A stretch of 64,000 bases of DNA. Origin: Catenibacterium mitsuokai. GTDB lineage: Bacteria; Bacillota_I; Bacilli_A; Erysipelotrichales; Coprobacillaceae. The stretch lies in assembly GCF_025148785.1 (NCBI RefSeq), contig NZ_CP102271.1, positions 1,087,569 to 1,151,568 of the forward strand. Reading direction: 5' to 3'. The translations under genes were made by a program, and so were the position numbers. Of the stretch, positions 44,555 to 52,181 are shown in pieces. Under the pieces are notes generated by a model. The model saw nothing but the letters and a program-made list of their open reading frames with translations. It had not been told where the DNA came from and made no database searches. The first letter of the stretch is position 1; every line of letters begins with the position of its first letter.

Positions 44555-44862
44555 TGGAACAGAATACAAGAGATATACATGGTATCAAGTTCATCAGAGA
44601 TGAAGATTTCATCTTAAGAGAAATTGCCGGTGAAGCCGTTCTTGTACCAGTAGGAGAAAATACAGAATTATCTAATTCTATTATTTCATTGAATGAAACA
44701 AGTGTCTTCTTATGGAAACTCTTTGATCATCCAGTGACTTATGATGAAGTATTAGATGAAGTATATAAAGAATATGAAGACCCTGAAGGAACAATCAGAA
44801 TTGATGTATTGTCATTCATCAACGATTTTGTCGCTCATGGTTTAATCAAGGAAGTTGAATAA
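44554..44862 (+). CDS. PqqD-family protein (RiPP recognition element)
   Basis: 102 residues with the PqqD winged-helix pattern: FILREIAGEAVLVPVG, then SNSIISLNETSVFLWKLF and the C-terminal YDEVLDEVYKEYED…DVLSFINDFVAHGLI. PqqD-like domains bind leader peptides of ribosomally made peptides and hand them to radical SAM or other modifying enzymes. Overlaps the capD-like gene by one base. The cognate radical SAM enzyme is probably at 52182-53300, 7 kb away. Confidence 0.9.
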   Translation: MEQNTRDIHGIKFIRDEDFILREIAGEAVLVPVGENTELSNSIISLNETSVFLWKLFDHPVTYDEVLDEVYKEYEDPEGTIRIDVLSFINDFVAHGLIKEVE

Positions 44863-44880
44863 TCAACTTCTTTTTATTTT
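44851..44880 (+). terminator. Terminator of capD-pqqD operon
   Basis: GAAGTTGA-ATAA-TCAACTTC perfect stem followed by TTTTTATTTT. Confidence 0.88.
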
Positions 44881-44989
44881 CACATATATATGTTGTTAAA
44901 ATTTGTGATTGATTTAGCTGATTGTGTAAATTATTTTTTTGTGTTAACATGACAATGTAAGGAATTTCATTATGAAGGGAGAAAATCAA

Positions 44990-45841
44990 ATGAATCAGTC
45001 ACAAAGCGTATTAGATTGCATTACTGTCCTTTATGATCAATTATTTGATGCAGAAAAGAAGATTGCGAAGTTCATACTTAATAATCCTAAAAAAGTAGTC
45101 GATATGACTGTATCTGAACTTGCAGAAATAAGTGATGTGTCTATTGCGTCTGTATCAAGATTTTGTCGTAAGGTGGGTTTAAAAGGTTTTGCCCAATTAA
45201 AAATATCTTTAGCTCAGGAACTTGTAGATACGCATAAGAGTGGAGAAGTATCTAATGATATTTCTGTGGATAATATTCCACAGTCTTTACAGAATATTCT
45301 CGCAAATAAGATTACTGAACTCAAACAGACAGTCAATCTTATTAACACAGACGAATTTAGAGAGATTCTAGAGGGTATTAGAGATGCCTCTAGAGTGCAG
45401 GTGATAGCAGTAGGAAATACGATTCCTGTAGCCATTGATGCAGCTTTTAAGTTCAATGAATTAGGTATACCAACAACTGCAGGAACGATCTGGGAAACTC
45501 AGCTCTCTTACTCTTTTACTTTAGGTAAGGGAGATGTCTTAATAGCCATTAGTAACTCAGGAGAATCCGATAAAGTATTAGAAGCAGTTAAAATCGCAAA
45601 CAACAATAAAGCAATGACAATAGGTATTACTAATAGTCCTCACTCAGCGATTGGTGAAGAAGTACAATATCATATAACAACTGCCACACGTGAAAAACTT
45701 TTCCTCGATGAATTCTGTTTCTCTAGAGTATCAGCAAGTACAGTAATAGAGATTATCTTCTTGTTCTTGACAGAAATGATAGAAAACTCACATAAATCCA
45801 TGATCAAGTGTGAAGAAATGTTTGCGGTAGATAAAAGATAA
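44990..45841 (+). CDS. RpiR/MurR-family transcriptional regulator
   Basis: 283 residues from ATG 44990 (RBS AAGGGAG). N-terminal HTH (DMTVSELAEISDVSIASVSRFCRKVGLKGFAQLK), C-terminal SIS sugar-phosphate domain (VIAVGNTIPVAIDAAFKFNELG, LIAISNSGESDKVLEAVKIA). Such regulators sense phosphosugars. It sits directly upstream of the fruK-fruA operon and probably controls it, though the effector cannot be read from sequence. Ends in terminator GACAG/CTGTC. Confidence 0.92.
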   Translation: MNQSQSVLDCITVLYDQLFDAEKKIAKFILNNPKKVVDMTVSELAEISDVSIASVSRFCRKVGLKGFAQLKISLAQELVDTHKSGEVSNDISVDNIPQSLQNILANKITELKQTVNLINTDEFREILEGIRDASRVQVIAVGNTIPVAIDAAFKFNELGIPTTAGTIWETQLSYSFTLGKGDVLIAISNSGESDKVLEAVKIANNNKAMTIGITNSPHSAIGEEVQYHITTATREKLFLDEFCFSRVSASTVIEIIFLFLTEMIENSHKSMIKCEEMFAVDKR

Positions 45842-45849
45842 TAACAGGA

Positions 45850-45877
45850 TGGACAGTCTAGATGGCTGTCTGTTTTT
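45850..45877 (+). terminator. Terminator of rpiR-like gene
   Basis: GACAG…CTGTC hairpin then TTTTT. Confidence 0.7.
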
Positions 45878-45926
45878 GTATGATGTGAGCGACTCGTGAA
45901 CGTATAATAGCTATAATTTAATTAAA

Positions 45927-45953
45927 ATTCGGCAAAATAACAAAAAGCCGAAT
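45927..45953. promoter_or_regulatory. Inverted repeat, candidate operator
   Basis: ATTCGGC (45927-45933) and GCCGAAT (45947-45953), perfect 7-bp arms 13 nt apart, just after TATAAT-like boxes. Could be bound by the neighbouring RpiR-type regulator. Confidence 0.4.
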
Positions 45954-46005
45954 ATCGTTTAAAAAAATCGTATTTAACTGTTAACAAACAACGAATAATC
46001 TATCA

Positions 46006-46034
46006 TTGAGTAAATAGTAAATGAGGACTATAAT
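46006..46034 (+). promoter_or_regulatory. Promoter of candidate small RNA 2
   Basis: TTGAGT (46006-46011), 17-bp spacer, TATAAT (46029-46034). The -10 lies in a perfect inverted repeat TATAATCTT-TGTT-AAGATTATA (46029-46050), which may be an operator. Confidence 0.6.
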
Positions 46035-46040
46035 CTTTGT

Positions 46041-46176
46041 TAAGATTATAAGAATAAGGGTATTAAGGGAAAAGAAAATGATACTCTAGTAGACTAATGA
46101 GTCTAAGATATTTAGGAACCGATAACACATATAGTATGACAATGATGTTTTTGCATCTAATCGTCATACTTTTTTG
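46041..46176 (+). ncRNA. Candidate structured small RNA (sRNA-2), family not recognised
   Basis: About 135 nt with own promoter and a strong terminator AGTATGAC (46133-46140)/GTCATACT (46163-46170) then TTTTT. Internal helices: AGGGTAT (46057-46063)/ATACTCT (46081-46087) and TAGACT-AATG-AGTCTA (46090-46105). No convincing ORF. fruK has its own promoter further down (46222-46251), so this is more likely an independent RNA than a leader switch. It does not resemble a riboswitch class I know. Confidence 0.6.
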
Positions 46177-46197
46177 TTTTTATCAATTTTATAATTG

Positions 46198-46251
46198 CGT
46201 AAAATATTTACGTGAAACATATTGACAAAGAAAACCTTTACATAATATAAT
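46198..46251 (+). promoter_or_regulatory. fruK-fruA promoter with upstream palindrome
   Basis: TTGACA (46222-46227), 18-bp spacer, TATAAT (46246-46251). An inverted repeat CGTAAA-ATA-TTTACG (46198-46212) ends 9 nt upstream of the -35, a plausible regulator site. Confidence 0.65.
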
Positions 46252-46295
46252 GAAGTCGGAAAAAAATATTTTTACAGAAAAAGGAGACCATGTAA

Positions 46296-47210
46296 ATGAT
46301 TTACACAATTACATTTAATCCAGCATTAGATTATGTTATCACAGTTGATCATTTCCAGAAGGGAATCGTCAACAGAGTATGTGAAGAACATATCTTCTGC
46401 GGAGGTAAGGGTATTAATGTTTCAGCCATCCTTAAGGAACTTGGTTATGAATCTCAGGCTCTAGGGTTTGTAGCAGGTTTTACTGGTGATGAAATTGTAC
46501 GTCGTGCGAAGAGTGAGTATGATATCAATACTGATTTCATAAAGGTTGAAAAAGGTATGTCACGTATCAACGTGAAGATGCGTAGTGATGAAGAAACAGA
46601 AATCAATGGTATGGGACCTATGATCACTGATGAAGATGTAGCAAAGCTCTTTGAAAAGCTTGATACATTAAAAGAAGGAGATGTTCTTGTCCTTTCTGGT
46701 TCTATTCCTAAGTGCATCAGTCCTAGAATCTATGAAGAAATTCTAGAAAGATTACAGAACAAAGGTATCTTATTTGTCGTTGATGCAACTGGACAGTTAC
46801 TAGTGAATGTATTGGCTTATCATCCATTCTTAATTAAGCCAAACAATCATGAAATCGAAGAAATCTTTGATGTAAAACTAGAAACTGAAGAAGATCTAGT
46901 TATGTATGCGAATAAGCTACAGAAAATGGGTGCACGTAATGTCTTGATTTCACTTGCAGGTGATGGTTCTTTATTAGTAGATGAAAACGGTAATACACAT
47001 CGTTTAGGTGTATGTAAGGGTACAGTAAAGAATTCTGTTGGTGCTGGTGATTCAATGGTAGCTGGTTTTGTAGCTGGTTATCTTAATAATGGGGATTATG
47101 ATGAAGCATTGGCTTTAGGTACAGCATGTGGTGGAGCAACTGCTTTCTCATATTCATTAGCAAAAAGAGACTTCATTGATGAATGTCTCGCACAATTGAA
47201 AGGAGAATAA
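46296..47210 (+). CDS. fruK: 1-phosphofructokinase
   Basis: 304 residues, PfkB family. Seen: FNPALDYVITVDHFQKGIVNR at the N terminus, GGKGINVSAILKELG, and the catalytic/anion-hole motif SVGAGDSMVAGFVAGY near the C terminus. Phosphorylates fructose-1-phosphate to fructose-1,6-bisphosphate. Stop is one base before the fruA ATG; translation is coupled. Completes the fructose uptake and entry-to-glycolysis pathway with fruA. Confidence 0.95.
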   Translation: MIYTITFNPALDYVITVDHFQKGIVNRVCEEHIFCGGKGINVSAILKELGYESQALGFVAGFTGDEIVRRAKSEYDINTDFIKVEKGMSRINVKMRSDEETEINGMGPMITDEDVAKLFEKLDTLKEGDVLVLSGSIPKCISPRIYEEILERLQNKGILFVVDATGQLLVNVLAYHPFLIKPNNHEIEEIFDVKLETEEDLVMYANKLQKMGARNVLISLAGDGSLLVDENGNTHRLGVCKGTVKNSVGAGDSMVAGFVAGYLNNGDYDEALALGTACGGATAFSYSLAKRDFIDECLAQLKGE

Positions 47211-47211
47211 C

Positions 47212-49113
47212 ATGAAAATTACTGAGTTATTGGACTTAAAGGGCATTGAACTTGGTGTCTCTGTAGGTTCAAAAGAAGAAGCAATTAACAAACTTGTTGA
47301 CTTGATGTGTGCAACTGGCAAGATTTCAGACAAAGATGCATACAAAGAAGGTATCTTAGCACGTGAAGCATTAACTTCTACTGGTATTGGTGAAGGAATT
47401 GCTATTCCTCACGCACAGGTAGCAGCCGTTAAAGCTCCAGGGTTAGCAGCAATGACTGTGCCTGATGGTGTAGACTATGAATCATTAGATGGTCAGCCTG
47501 CTCATTTATTCTTTATGATTGCGGCACCTGCAGATGGTGGAAGCACTCATTTACAGGCATTAGCTAAACTATCAGCATTATTAATGGATGAAGCTTTCCG
47601 AAAGGATCTATTAAATGCGAAGACTCCAGAAGAATTCTTAAGCATGATTGATAAGAAGGAAGCAGAAAAAGATGCTGAAGAAGCTGCAGAAGCAGCTGCA
47701 CCAGTAGTTACTGGTTATAAAGTATTAGCTGTTACTGCATGTCCTACAGGTATTGCGCATACATTCATGGCTGCAGAAAACTTAACTAAAGCAGGTGAAA
47801 AGCTTGGTGTACCACTAAAAGCTGAAACAAACGGTTCTGAAGGTATCGGAAATGCATTAACTGCAGATGAAATCGCAGCATGTGATGGTATCATTGTTGC
47901 AGCAGATAAGAATGTAGAAATGGCTCGTTTTGATGGTAAGCCAGTTCTTACAGTACCTGTTACTGAAGGTATCCGTCATCCTGAAGAATTAATCAATAAG
48001 ATTGAAAACGGTGAAGCACCAATCTATCATGCAAGTGCAGATGCTAAAGAAGCAGCTGCTTCAGGTGAAAGTGCTGGTAGAAGCTTCTATAAGCACTTAA
48101 TGAATGGTGTATCTCATATGTTACCATTCGTTGTAGCTGGTGGTATCATGATTGCTATCTCATTCTTAGTAGATGATAAGAGCGCAGGGGCTAAGTTTGG
48201 TTCATCAACTCCTCTTGCTGCTTGGTTCAATAACATGGGTAACGTATCATTTGGTATGATGTTACCAATTCTTTCTGGATTCATCGCAATGTCTATTGCG
48301 GACCGTCCAGGTTTAGCTGTAGGTTTCGCAGGTGGTTTACTTGCAAAATCTGGTGCAACTTTCTTAGATCCTAGTGCTGCAAAAGTTGCTGCAACTCCAG
48401 GTTTCTTAGGAGCATTATTATATGGTTTCGTAGCTGGTTATATCATTCTATTCTTAAAGAAGTTATTTAAAGGCTTACCAAAATCATTAGATGGTGTTAA
48501 ACCTATTCTTTTATACCCATTACTTGGTGTATTCTGTATGGCTGTATTTGCAAGTGCCATCAACCCATTAATGTCTATCATTAACCAGGCTTTAACTAAC
48601 TTCTTAAGCGGTTTAGGTAACTATGGTATTATTCTTGGTGTTGTAGCTGGTGGTATGATGTCTATCGATATGGGTGGTCCATTCAACAAGGCTGCTTATG
48701 TAACAGCAACTGGTTTACTTGCAAGTGGTAACTATATCTTAATGGCAGCTGTCATGGCTGGTGGTATGGTACCTCCTCTAGCAATCGCTTTATCTACTAC
48801 ATTCTTCAAGAATAAGTGGACTGAAGACGAAAGAAATGCTGGTTTAGTAAACTATATCATGGGATTATCTTTCATTTCTGAAGGTGCTATTCCATTTGCA
48901 GCCAATGACCCAATCCATGTTATTCCATCATGCGTTATTGGTTCAGCAGTCGCTGGTGGTTTATCAGTCGCATTCAATTGTCAGTTAAGAGCACCTCATG
49001 GTGGTGTATTCGTTATCGCAACTGTAAGCAACTGGCCATTATACTTACTTGCTATTGCAGCAGGTTCAGTAGTAGGATGCTTAATTCTTTCTGCATTAAA
49101 GAAAGCTAAATAG
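47212..49113 (+). CDS. fruA: PTS fructose EIIABC
   Basis: 633 residues. EIIA with phospho-His in GIAIPHAQ; EIIB with phospho-Cys in AVTACPTGIAHTFMAAENL; EIIC with multiple helices and MSIDMGGPFNKAAYVTAT. An Ala/Glu-rich linker (KDAEEAAEAAAPVV) joins A and B. Imports fructose as fructose-1-phosphate, the substrate of FruK. Followed by a terminator AGTGTCAG…CTGGCACT at about 49121-49146. Confidence 0.95.
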   Translation: MKITELLDLKGIELGVSVGSKEEAINKLVDLMCATGKISDKDAYKEGILAREALTSTGIGEGIAIPHAQVAAVKAPGLAAMTVPDGVDYESLDGQPAHLFFMIAAPADGGSTHLQALAKLSALLMDEAFRKDLLNAKTPEEFLSMIDKKEAEKDAEEAAEAAAPVVTGYKVLAVTACPTGIAHTFMAAENLTKAGEKLGVPLKAETNGSEGIGNALTADEIAACDGIIVAADKNVEMARFDGKPVLTVPVTEGIRHPEELINKIENGEAPIYHASADAKEAAASGESAGRSFYKHLMNGVSHMLPFVVAGGIMIAISFLVDDKSAGAKFGSSTPLAAWFNNMGNVSFGMMLPILSGFIAMSIADRPGLAVGFAGGLLAKSGATFLDPSAAKVAATPGFLGALLYGFVAGYIILFLKKLFKGLPKSLDGVKPILLYPLLGVFCMAVFASAINPLMSIINQALTNFLSGLGNYGIILGVVAGGMMSIDMGGPFNKAAYVTATGLLASGNYILMAAVMAGGMVPPLAIALSTTFFKNKWTEDERNAGLVNYIMGLSFISEGAIPFAANDPIHVIPSCVIGSAVAGGLSVAFNCQLRAPHGGVFVIATVSNWPLYLLAIAAGSVVGCLILSALKKAK

Positions 49114-49120
49114 TGATTAT

Positions 49121-49151
49121 GAAGTGTCAGGTAAAACTGGCACTTTTTATT
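49121..49151 (+). terminator. Terminator of fru operon
   Basis: AGTGTCAGG…CTGGCACT stem (one T-G pair), then TTTTTATTAT. Confidence 0.75.
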
Positions 49152-49213
49152 ATACAATAATGGGTAAAATGTAAAAAATGTTACAGAAAAGTGTAATGAA
49201 TAATGAAAAGATG

Positions 49214-49301
49214 TTGTAAAAAGATGGGGGTATGGTAGAATTTCATTTGTCTTTCTAAAAAAAGACATAATATCGAAGAAAGGGGGAAAACAAGTGTGAA
49301 A
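49214..49301 (+). promoter_or_regulatory. Orphan third copy of the precursor-peptide promoter and leader
   Basis: TTGTAA (49214-49219), 16-bp spacer, TAGAAT (49236-49241), then a leader ending AAGGGGGAAAACAAGTGTGAAA. This aligns with the functional promoter/leader of precursor B (51549-51638: TTGTAA-N16-TAAAAT … AAGGGGGAAAATAAATATGAAG). After the start-like GTG-AAA the similarity stops and a TAA follows four codons later, close to the IS110 element. It looks like the 5' end of a lost precursor gene. Confidence 0.6.
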
Positions 49302-49382
49302 CAAAAATCAATCTAAACGTATAAAAAAAGACAAACTTAAAAACAAGTTTGAATAATTTAGAAAAAATAGAATAATTGAATA

Positions 49383-50633
49383 TTATGGTTTAGTTAATTT
49401 AGAAACGTCAAAACCTGATTTCTTAAGAAACTCAATTGCTGATTCTTCTGTTAAATCTTGTTGCTTTATAGGTGGATTAGGATTTCTAAATGATTCATAA
49501 TCTGAAGGATTAAATGTCTCTCCAGTAAGAATCATATGGTATATACTGACAAGCATCATTCTTGCAATTGCGATAATGGCTTTCTTGTGACCTCGTCTCT
49601 TTTTGATACGAGAATACTTAATTCCAAAATAGCCCTCCTTATCTTTGATTGCTCCAAGAGCACACTGAACTAATAAAGGTTTTAAATATTGACCTGCTTT
49701 AGAAATACGAACTGATTTTTTCTTATTAGCACTTTCGTTATTTGCAGGTGCTAATCCAGCCCAACAGGTTAGTTGTTTATCTGATTCGAATTGTTTCATA
49801 TCTACTCCGATTTCTGAAATAATAAGGATTGCAGATAAAGTGCTGATGCCTGGTAGTTGGGTGATGTGCATGAATTGATCGAACATTGGTGCTGCACGTT
49901 TCATCATTTCGATTTCACAGTTATCAATATGGACTTGTAATTCTTCCATATGAGTCATTGACTCATTCATTTTAAACCTTTGATCAGTTTCAATATTGCA
50001 GTGTTTAATGGAATCTAGAATCTTATCTTTATTTTTACACGATCTATGGATACATTTCAAAATTTTCTCATCTTCAATGATATCTGACTCAAGTACTTCT
50101 TTCATGATTGCTTGTGCAGACTTTCCAAACGGATCTGAAAATACAGAACCAATACCGATATTGGAAACTGTCATACAGTTCTGATATCGATTACGTTCAG
50201 AGGAACGCATCCCAACCAATTTATAGCGATAGCGAGATATTTCTCGTAAAGCTCTTATTTCTTTGGGTGGTATAAAAGAAAATTTGATTAGATCATGTTT
50301 AAATAAATCACAGATCCATTTTGAATCTTTCTTGTCAGTTTTCTTTCCTTTAATTGCTTTGACATATTTTGGATGAGTTAAGTAAATATTGATTTCATCT
50401 TCTAAGATGTTGAAAATTGGAATCCAATATTTACCAGTAGATTCCATGCATGCATCAAAGCATTTGTGATTAATGAGCCACTGTTTAAGATTCAGTAAAT
50501 CATGGTTTAAAGTTGAAAACGTTTCTTGGATGTATTCAGTAATACGAGTTTTCTTATTAGTAATACCGATTGTAGCCACAATGATATTCTTGTGAACATC
50601 CATGCCACAGCAGATTGGTCTAACAATCTTCAT
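49383..50633 (-). CDS. IS110-family transposase (DEDD + Tnp20)
   Basis: 416 residues from ATG 50633 (RBS AAAGGAGAG). N-terminal RuvC-like DEDD domain: CGMDVHKNIIVATI (D), ACMESTGKYW (E), KGKKTDKKDSKWICDLF (D). C-terminal transposase_20 domain with catalytic Ser region: ITQLPGISTLSAILIISEIG, CWAGLAPANNESANKK, KAGQYLKPLLVQCALGA. Looks full length and intact. IS110 recombinases use a bridge RNA from the element to pair target and donor DNA. Confidence 0.95.
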   Translation of the reverse strand: MKIVRPICCGMDVHKNIIVATIGITNKKTRITEYIQETFSTLNHDLLNLKQWLINHKCFDACMESTGKYWIPIFNILEDEINIYLTHPKYVKAIKGKKTDKKDSKWICDLFKHDLIKFSFIPPKEIRALREISRYRYKLVGMRSSERNRYQNCMTVSNIGIGSVFSDPFGKSAQAIMKEVLESDIIEDEKILKCIHRSCKNKDKILDSIKHCNIETDQRFKMNESMTHMEELQVHIDNCEIEMMKRAAPMFDQFMHITQLPGISTLSAILIISEIGVDMKQFESDKQLTCWAGLAPANNESANKKKSVRISKAGQYLKPLLVQCALGAIKDKEGYFGIKYSRIKKRRGHKKAIIAIARMMLVSIYHMILTGETFNPSDYESFRNPNPPIKQQDLTEESAIEFLKKSGFDVSKLTKP

Positions 50634-50639
50634 AAAAAA

Positions 50640-50870
50640 ATCTCTCCTTTCATTGAAAGAAGAGAAGTGGCATTGACTGCTATCTAAGCTAATCACTCAG
50701 TTGATTGTACAATCATAAGTGTCCTGGCTCTAAGTCCAACTTATTTGTGCTTGAAAAGATAGCGGCGACTTATAAATATTCAGGATATTCTATTTAAGTA
50801 GAATTGCCTACTCACCCCTACGTGCTCTGTAGTATACCACCTCTCTTTGATTATACTATTATATCGAGAG
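50640..50870 (-). ncRNA. Putative bridge-RNA region of the IS110 element
   Basis: The ~240-nt stretch 5' of the transposase on the minus strand has no ORF but strong self-complementarity: ATTCTA-CTTAAA-TAGAAT perfect hairpin, the 12-nt palindrome GATTGTACAATC, AGTG/CACT around it, and a long-range GCTATC/GATAGC pairing. IS110-group elements encode their bridge RNA in the left non-coding end, which is this position. RNA ends and guide loops cannot be fixed from one copy. Confidence 0.6.
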
Positions 50871-50951
50871 GCACACTAGAGTTTTGGTGGATTTGAGTTT
50901 GGTTATATATTTGTGTCCGCGCAACGAAGGTGCGGGGAAATGGAGGAAAAT

Positions 50952-51389
50952 ATGAAAAAATGGACAAGACCTGTAGTTGTAGAAGAACAGTTTACAGCGA
51001 ACTCTAATGTCAGCGTATGTTATAGCTTAGTTTGTACATTACCTGGCAAGGATCCTTATACTGAAGATGGTTCATCTAATTCATTTATTACAGAATCTAA
51101 AGTTAAAGATAGAGGTTCAATCCACTCAATTTGGGGAGAACAATCTTTCCGTTGGGAAGAAAAGCATAATTCTAACTGTTCTTTACCTGCGCGTTATAAT
51201 GAAGATACAGGCGTATTTAAAGAATCAGGTGGTAATGCTGCTCAGGTTTCAAATATCAGAATTGATAAAGCACATCCAGCTGCAGATGGTAGATATCCTG
51301 CAATTTGGACAAGTAATTATATAGGATTAGATTATCATCATATGGGATATGCAGTAGATGATTCTGTTGGTCATCCACTTAGATCTTAA
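50952..51389 (+). CDS. Putative RiPP precursor A (MKKW leader)
   Basis: 145 residues from ATG 50952 (RBS GGAGG). Leader-like N terminus MKKWTRPVVVEEQFTANSN; Cys at 23, 28 and 76. C28 and C76 start related motifs CTLPGKD and CSLPARYN. The rest is polar and aromatic (GRYPAIWTSNYIGLDYHHMGY), ending HPLRS. No TM, no enzyme motif. Shares leader, Cys-Pro motifs and C-terminal HPxRS with precursor B, and lies two genes before a radical SAM/SPASM enzyme. Unusually long for a RiPP precursor; could instead be a small secreted or surface protein family that is modified. The promoter may have been altered by the IS110 insertion. Confidence 0.65.
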   Translation: MKKWTRPVVVEEQFTANSNVSVCYSLVCTLPGKDPYTEDGSSNSFITESKVKDRGSIHSIWGEQSFRWEEKHNSNCSLPARYNEDTGVFKESGGNAAQVSNIRIDKAHPAADGRYPAIWTSNYIGLDYHHMGYAVDDSVGHPLRS

Positions 51390-51403
51390 TATATGAAGTA
51401 TTG

Positions 51404-51428
51404 AAGGTAGTGAAAGCTACCTTTTTTT
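51404..51428 (+). terminator. Terminator of precursor A gene
   Basis: GGTAG/CTACC hairpin followed by seven T. Confidence 0.7.
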
Positions 51429-51548
51429 ATTTGATAGATGAAGATAATAGGATTGTATATGATTATAAGAATTTTCCTTGGTTTATAACACTGATGATGG
51501 TCTTATTAAAAATGTTTCAAAAAAGTAACATTTAACAATGAAAAAATA

Positions 51549-51576
51549 TTGTAAAAAGTATGTGGTATGTTAAAAT
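51549..51576 (+). promoter_or_regulatory. Promoter of precursor B gene
   Basis: TTGTAA (51549-51554), 16-bp spacer, TAAAAT (51571-51576). Sequence and spacing are conserved with the orphan promoter at 49214-49241. Confidence 0.65.
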
Positions 51577-51632
51577 ATCACTTGTCTGTCGAAAGAAGAA
51601 CAGAACATCTAAATGGAAGGGGGAAAATAAAT

Positions 51633-52100
51633 ATGAAGAAATGGTTAACACCTAGCGCAATCCAGGAAGATCTTATGGCTGATGCTGCAGTTGCAGAATC
51701 ATCATGCGGTAGCTATAATGCGACTCTTTTTTGCGCTATTCCAGGTCAAGATAAGAATCATGTAGATGATGGTTGGCAGCCTAAACGTGATGATTCAGGA
51801 CTTTGGCATTTATCTGAATGTGTTATACCAGGTAATGCTGATATAACTGCCGGTACTGGAATGGAAAGCGGATTCAATCCACATACAATTTATAACATCA
51901 AAATCGGTAGCAAAGTGGATGATATGAACTCTTATGTAGATTCAAATGTTGGGAACTATGATGGAAGTAAATTCGCTGTTGGTGGTATTTACAAAGCATC
52001 ATGGAAGAGTGATGCAAACGGAGACGTATATAAGCATTATGGATTAGCTAAAATTAATAAATTCACAAAATTTGATCCAACACATCCAAATAGATCTTAA
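51633..52100 (+). CDS. Putative RiPP precursor B (MKKW leader)
   Basis: 155 residues from ATG 51633 (RBS AAGGGGG). Leader-like MKKWLTPSAIQEDLMADAAV; Cys at 25, 34 and 63. C34 and C63 start CAIPGQD and CVIPGNAD, the same C-x-[LI]-P pattern as in precursor A. C-terminal half has NIKIGSKVDD, IYKASWKSD and YKHYGLAKI and ends HPNRS. Homologous to A at the leader, around the Cys-Pro motifs and at the end, diverged elsewhere. Own promoter and terminator, so it is made separately from the enzyme gene, as is common for precursor peptides needed in excess. Confidence 0.65.
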   Translation: MKKWLTPSAIQEDLMADAAVAESSCGSYNATLFCAIPGQDKNHVDDGWQPKRDDSGLWHLSECVIPGNADITAGTGMESGFNPHTIYNIKIGSKVDDMNSYVDSNVGNYDGSKFAVGGIYKASWKSDANGDVYKHYGLAKINKFTKFDPTHPNRS

Positions 52101-52114
52101 ACTATAAAACATTG

Positions 52115-52157
52115 AAAAAGCTTATGAAATATATTAATATTTCAGTAAGCTTTTTTA
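52115..52157 (+). terminator. Terminator of precursor B gene
   Basis: Long stem AAAAAGCTTA-TGAAATAT / ATATTTCA-G-TAAGCTTTTTT with one bulge. Confidence 0.82.
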
Positions 52158-52181
52158 TTTTGGAATGAAGGGGAGAATTAT

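Larger units (their letters stand above)
49302..50885 (-). mobile_element. IS110-family insertion sequence (ends approximate)
   Basis: Contains one DEDD transposase gene (49383-50633), a ~250-bp structured non-coding region 5' of it and a short A/T-rich 3' flank. IS110 elements lack terminal inverted repeats, so the ends given are estimates: left near the point where the orphan precursor leader loses homology, right before the precursor A leader. Inserted between fruA and precursor A, on the opposite strand to both. Confidence 0.75.

Noticed and set aside
46041-46176. Known riboswitch or LicT-type RAT upstream of fruK
   Set aside because: No match to the GGATTGTTACT…GCAGGCAA pattern or to aptamer cores I can recognise, and fruK has its own promoter downstream.
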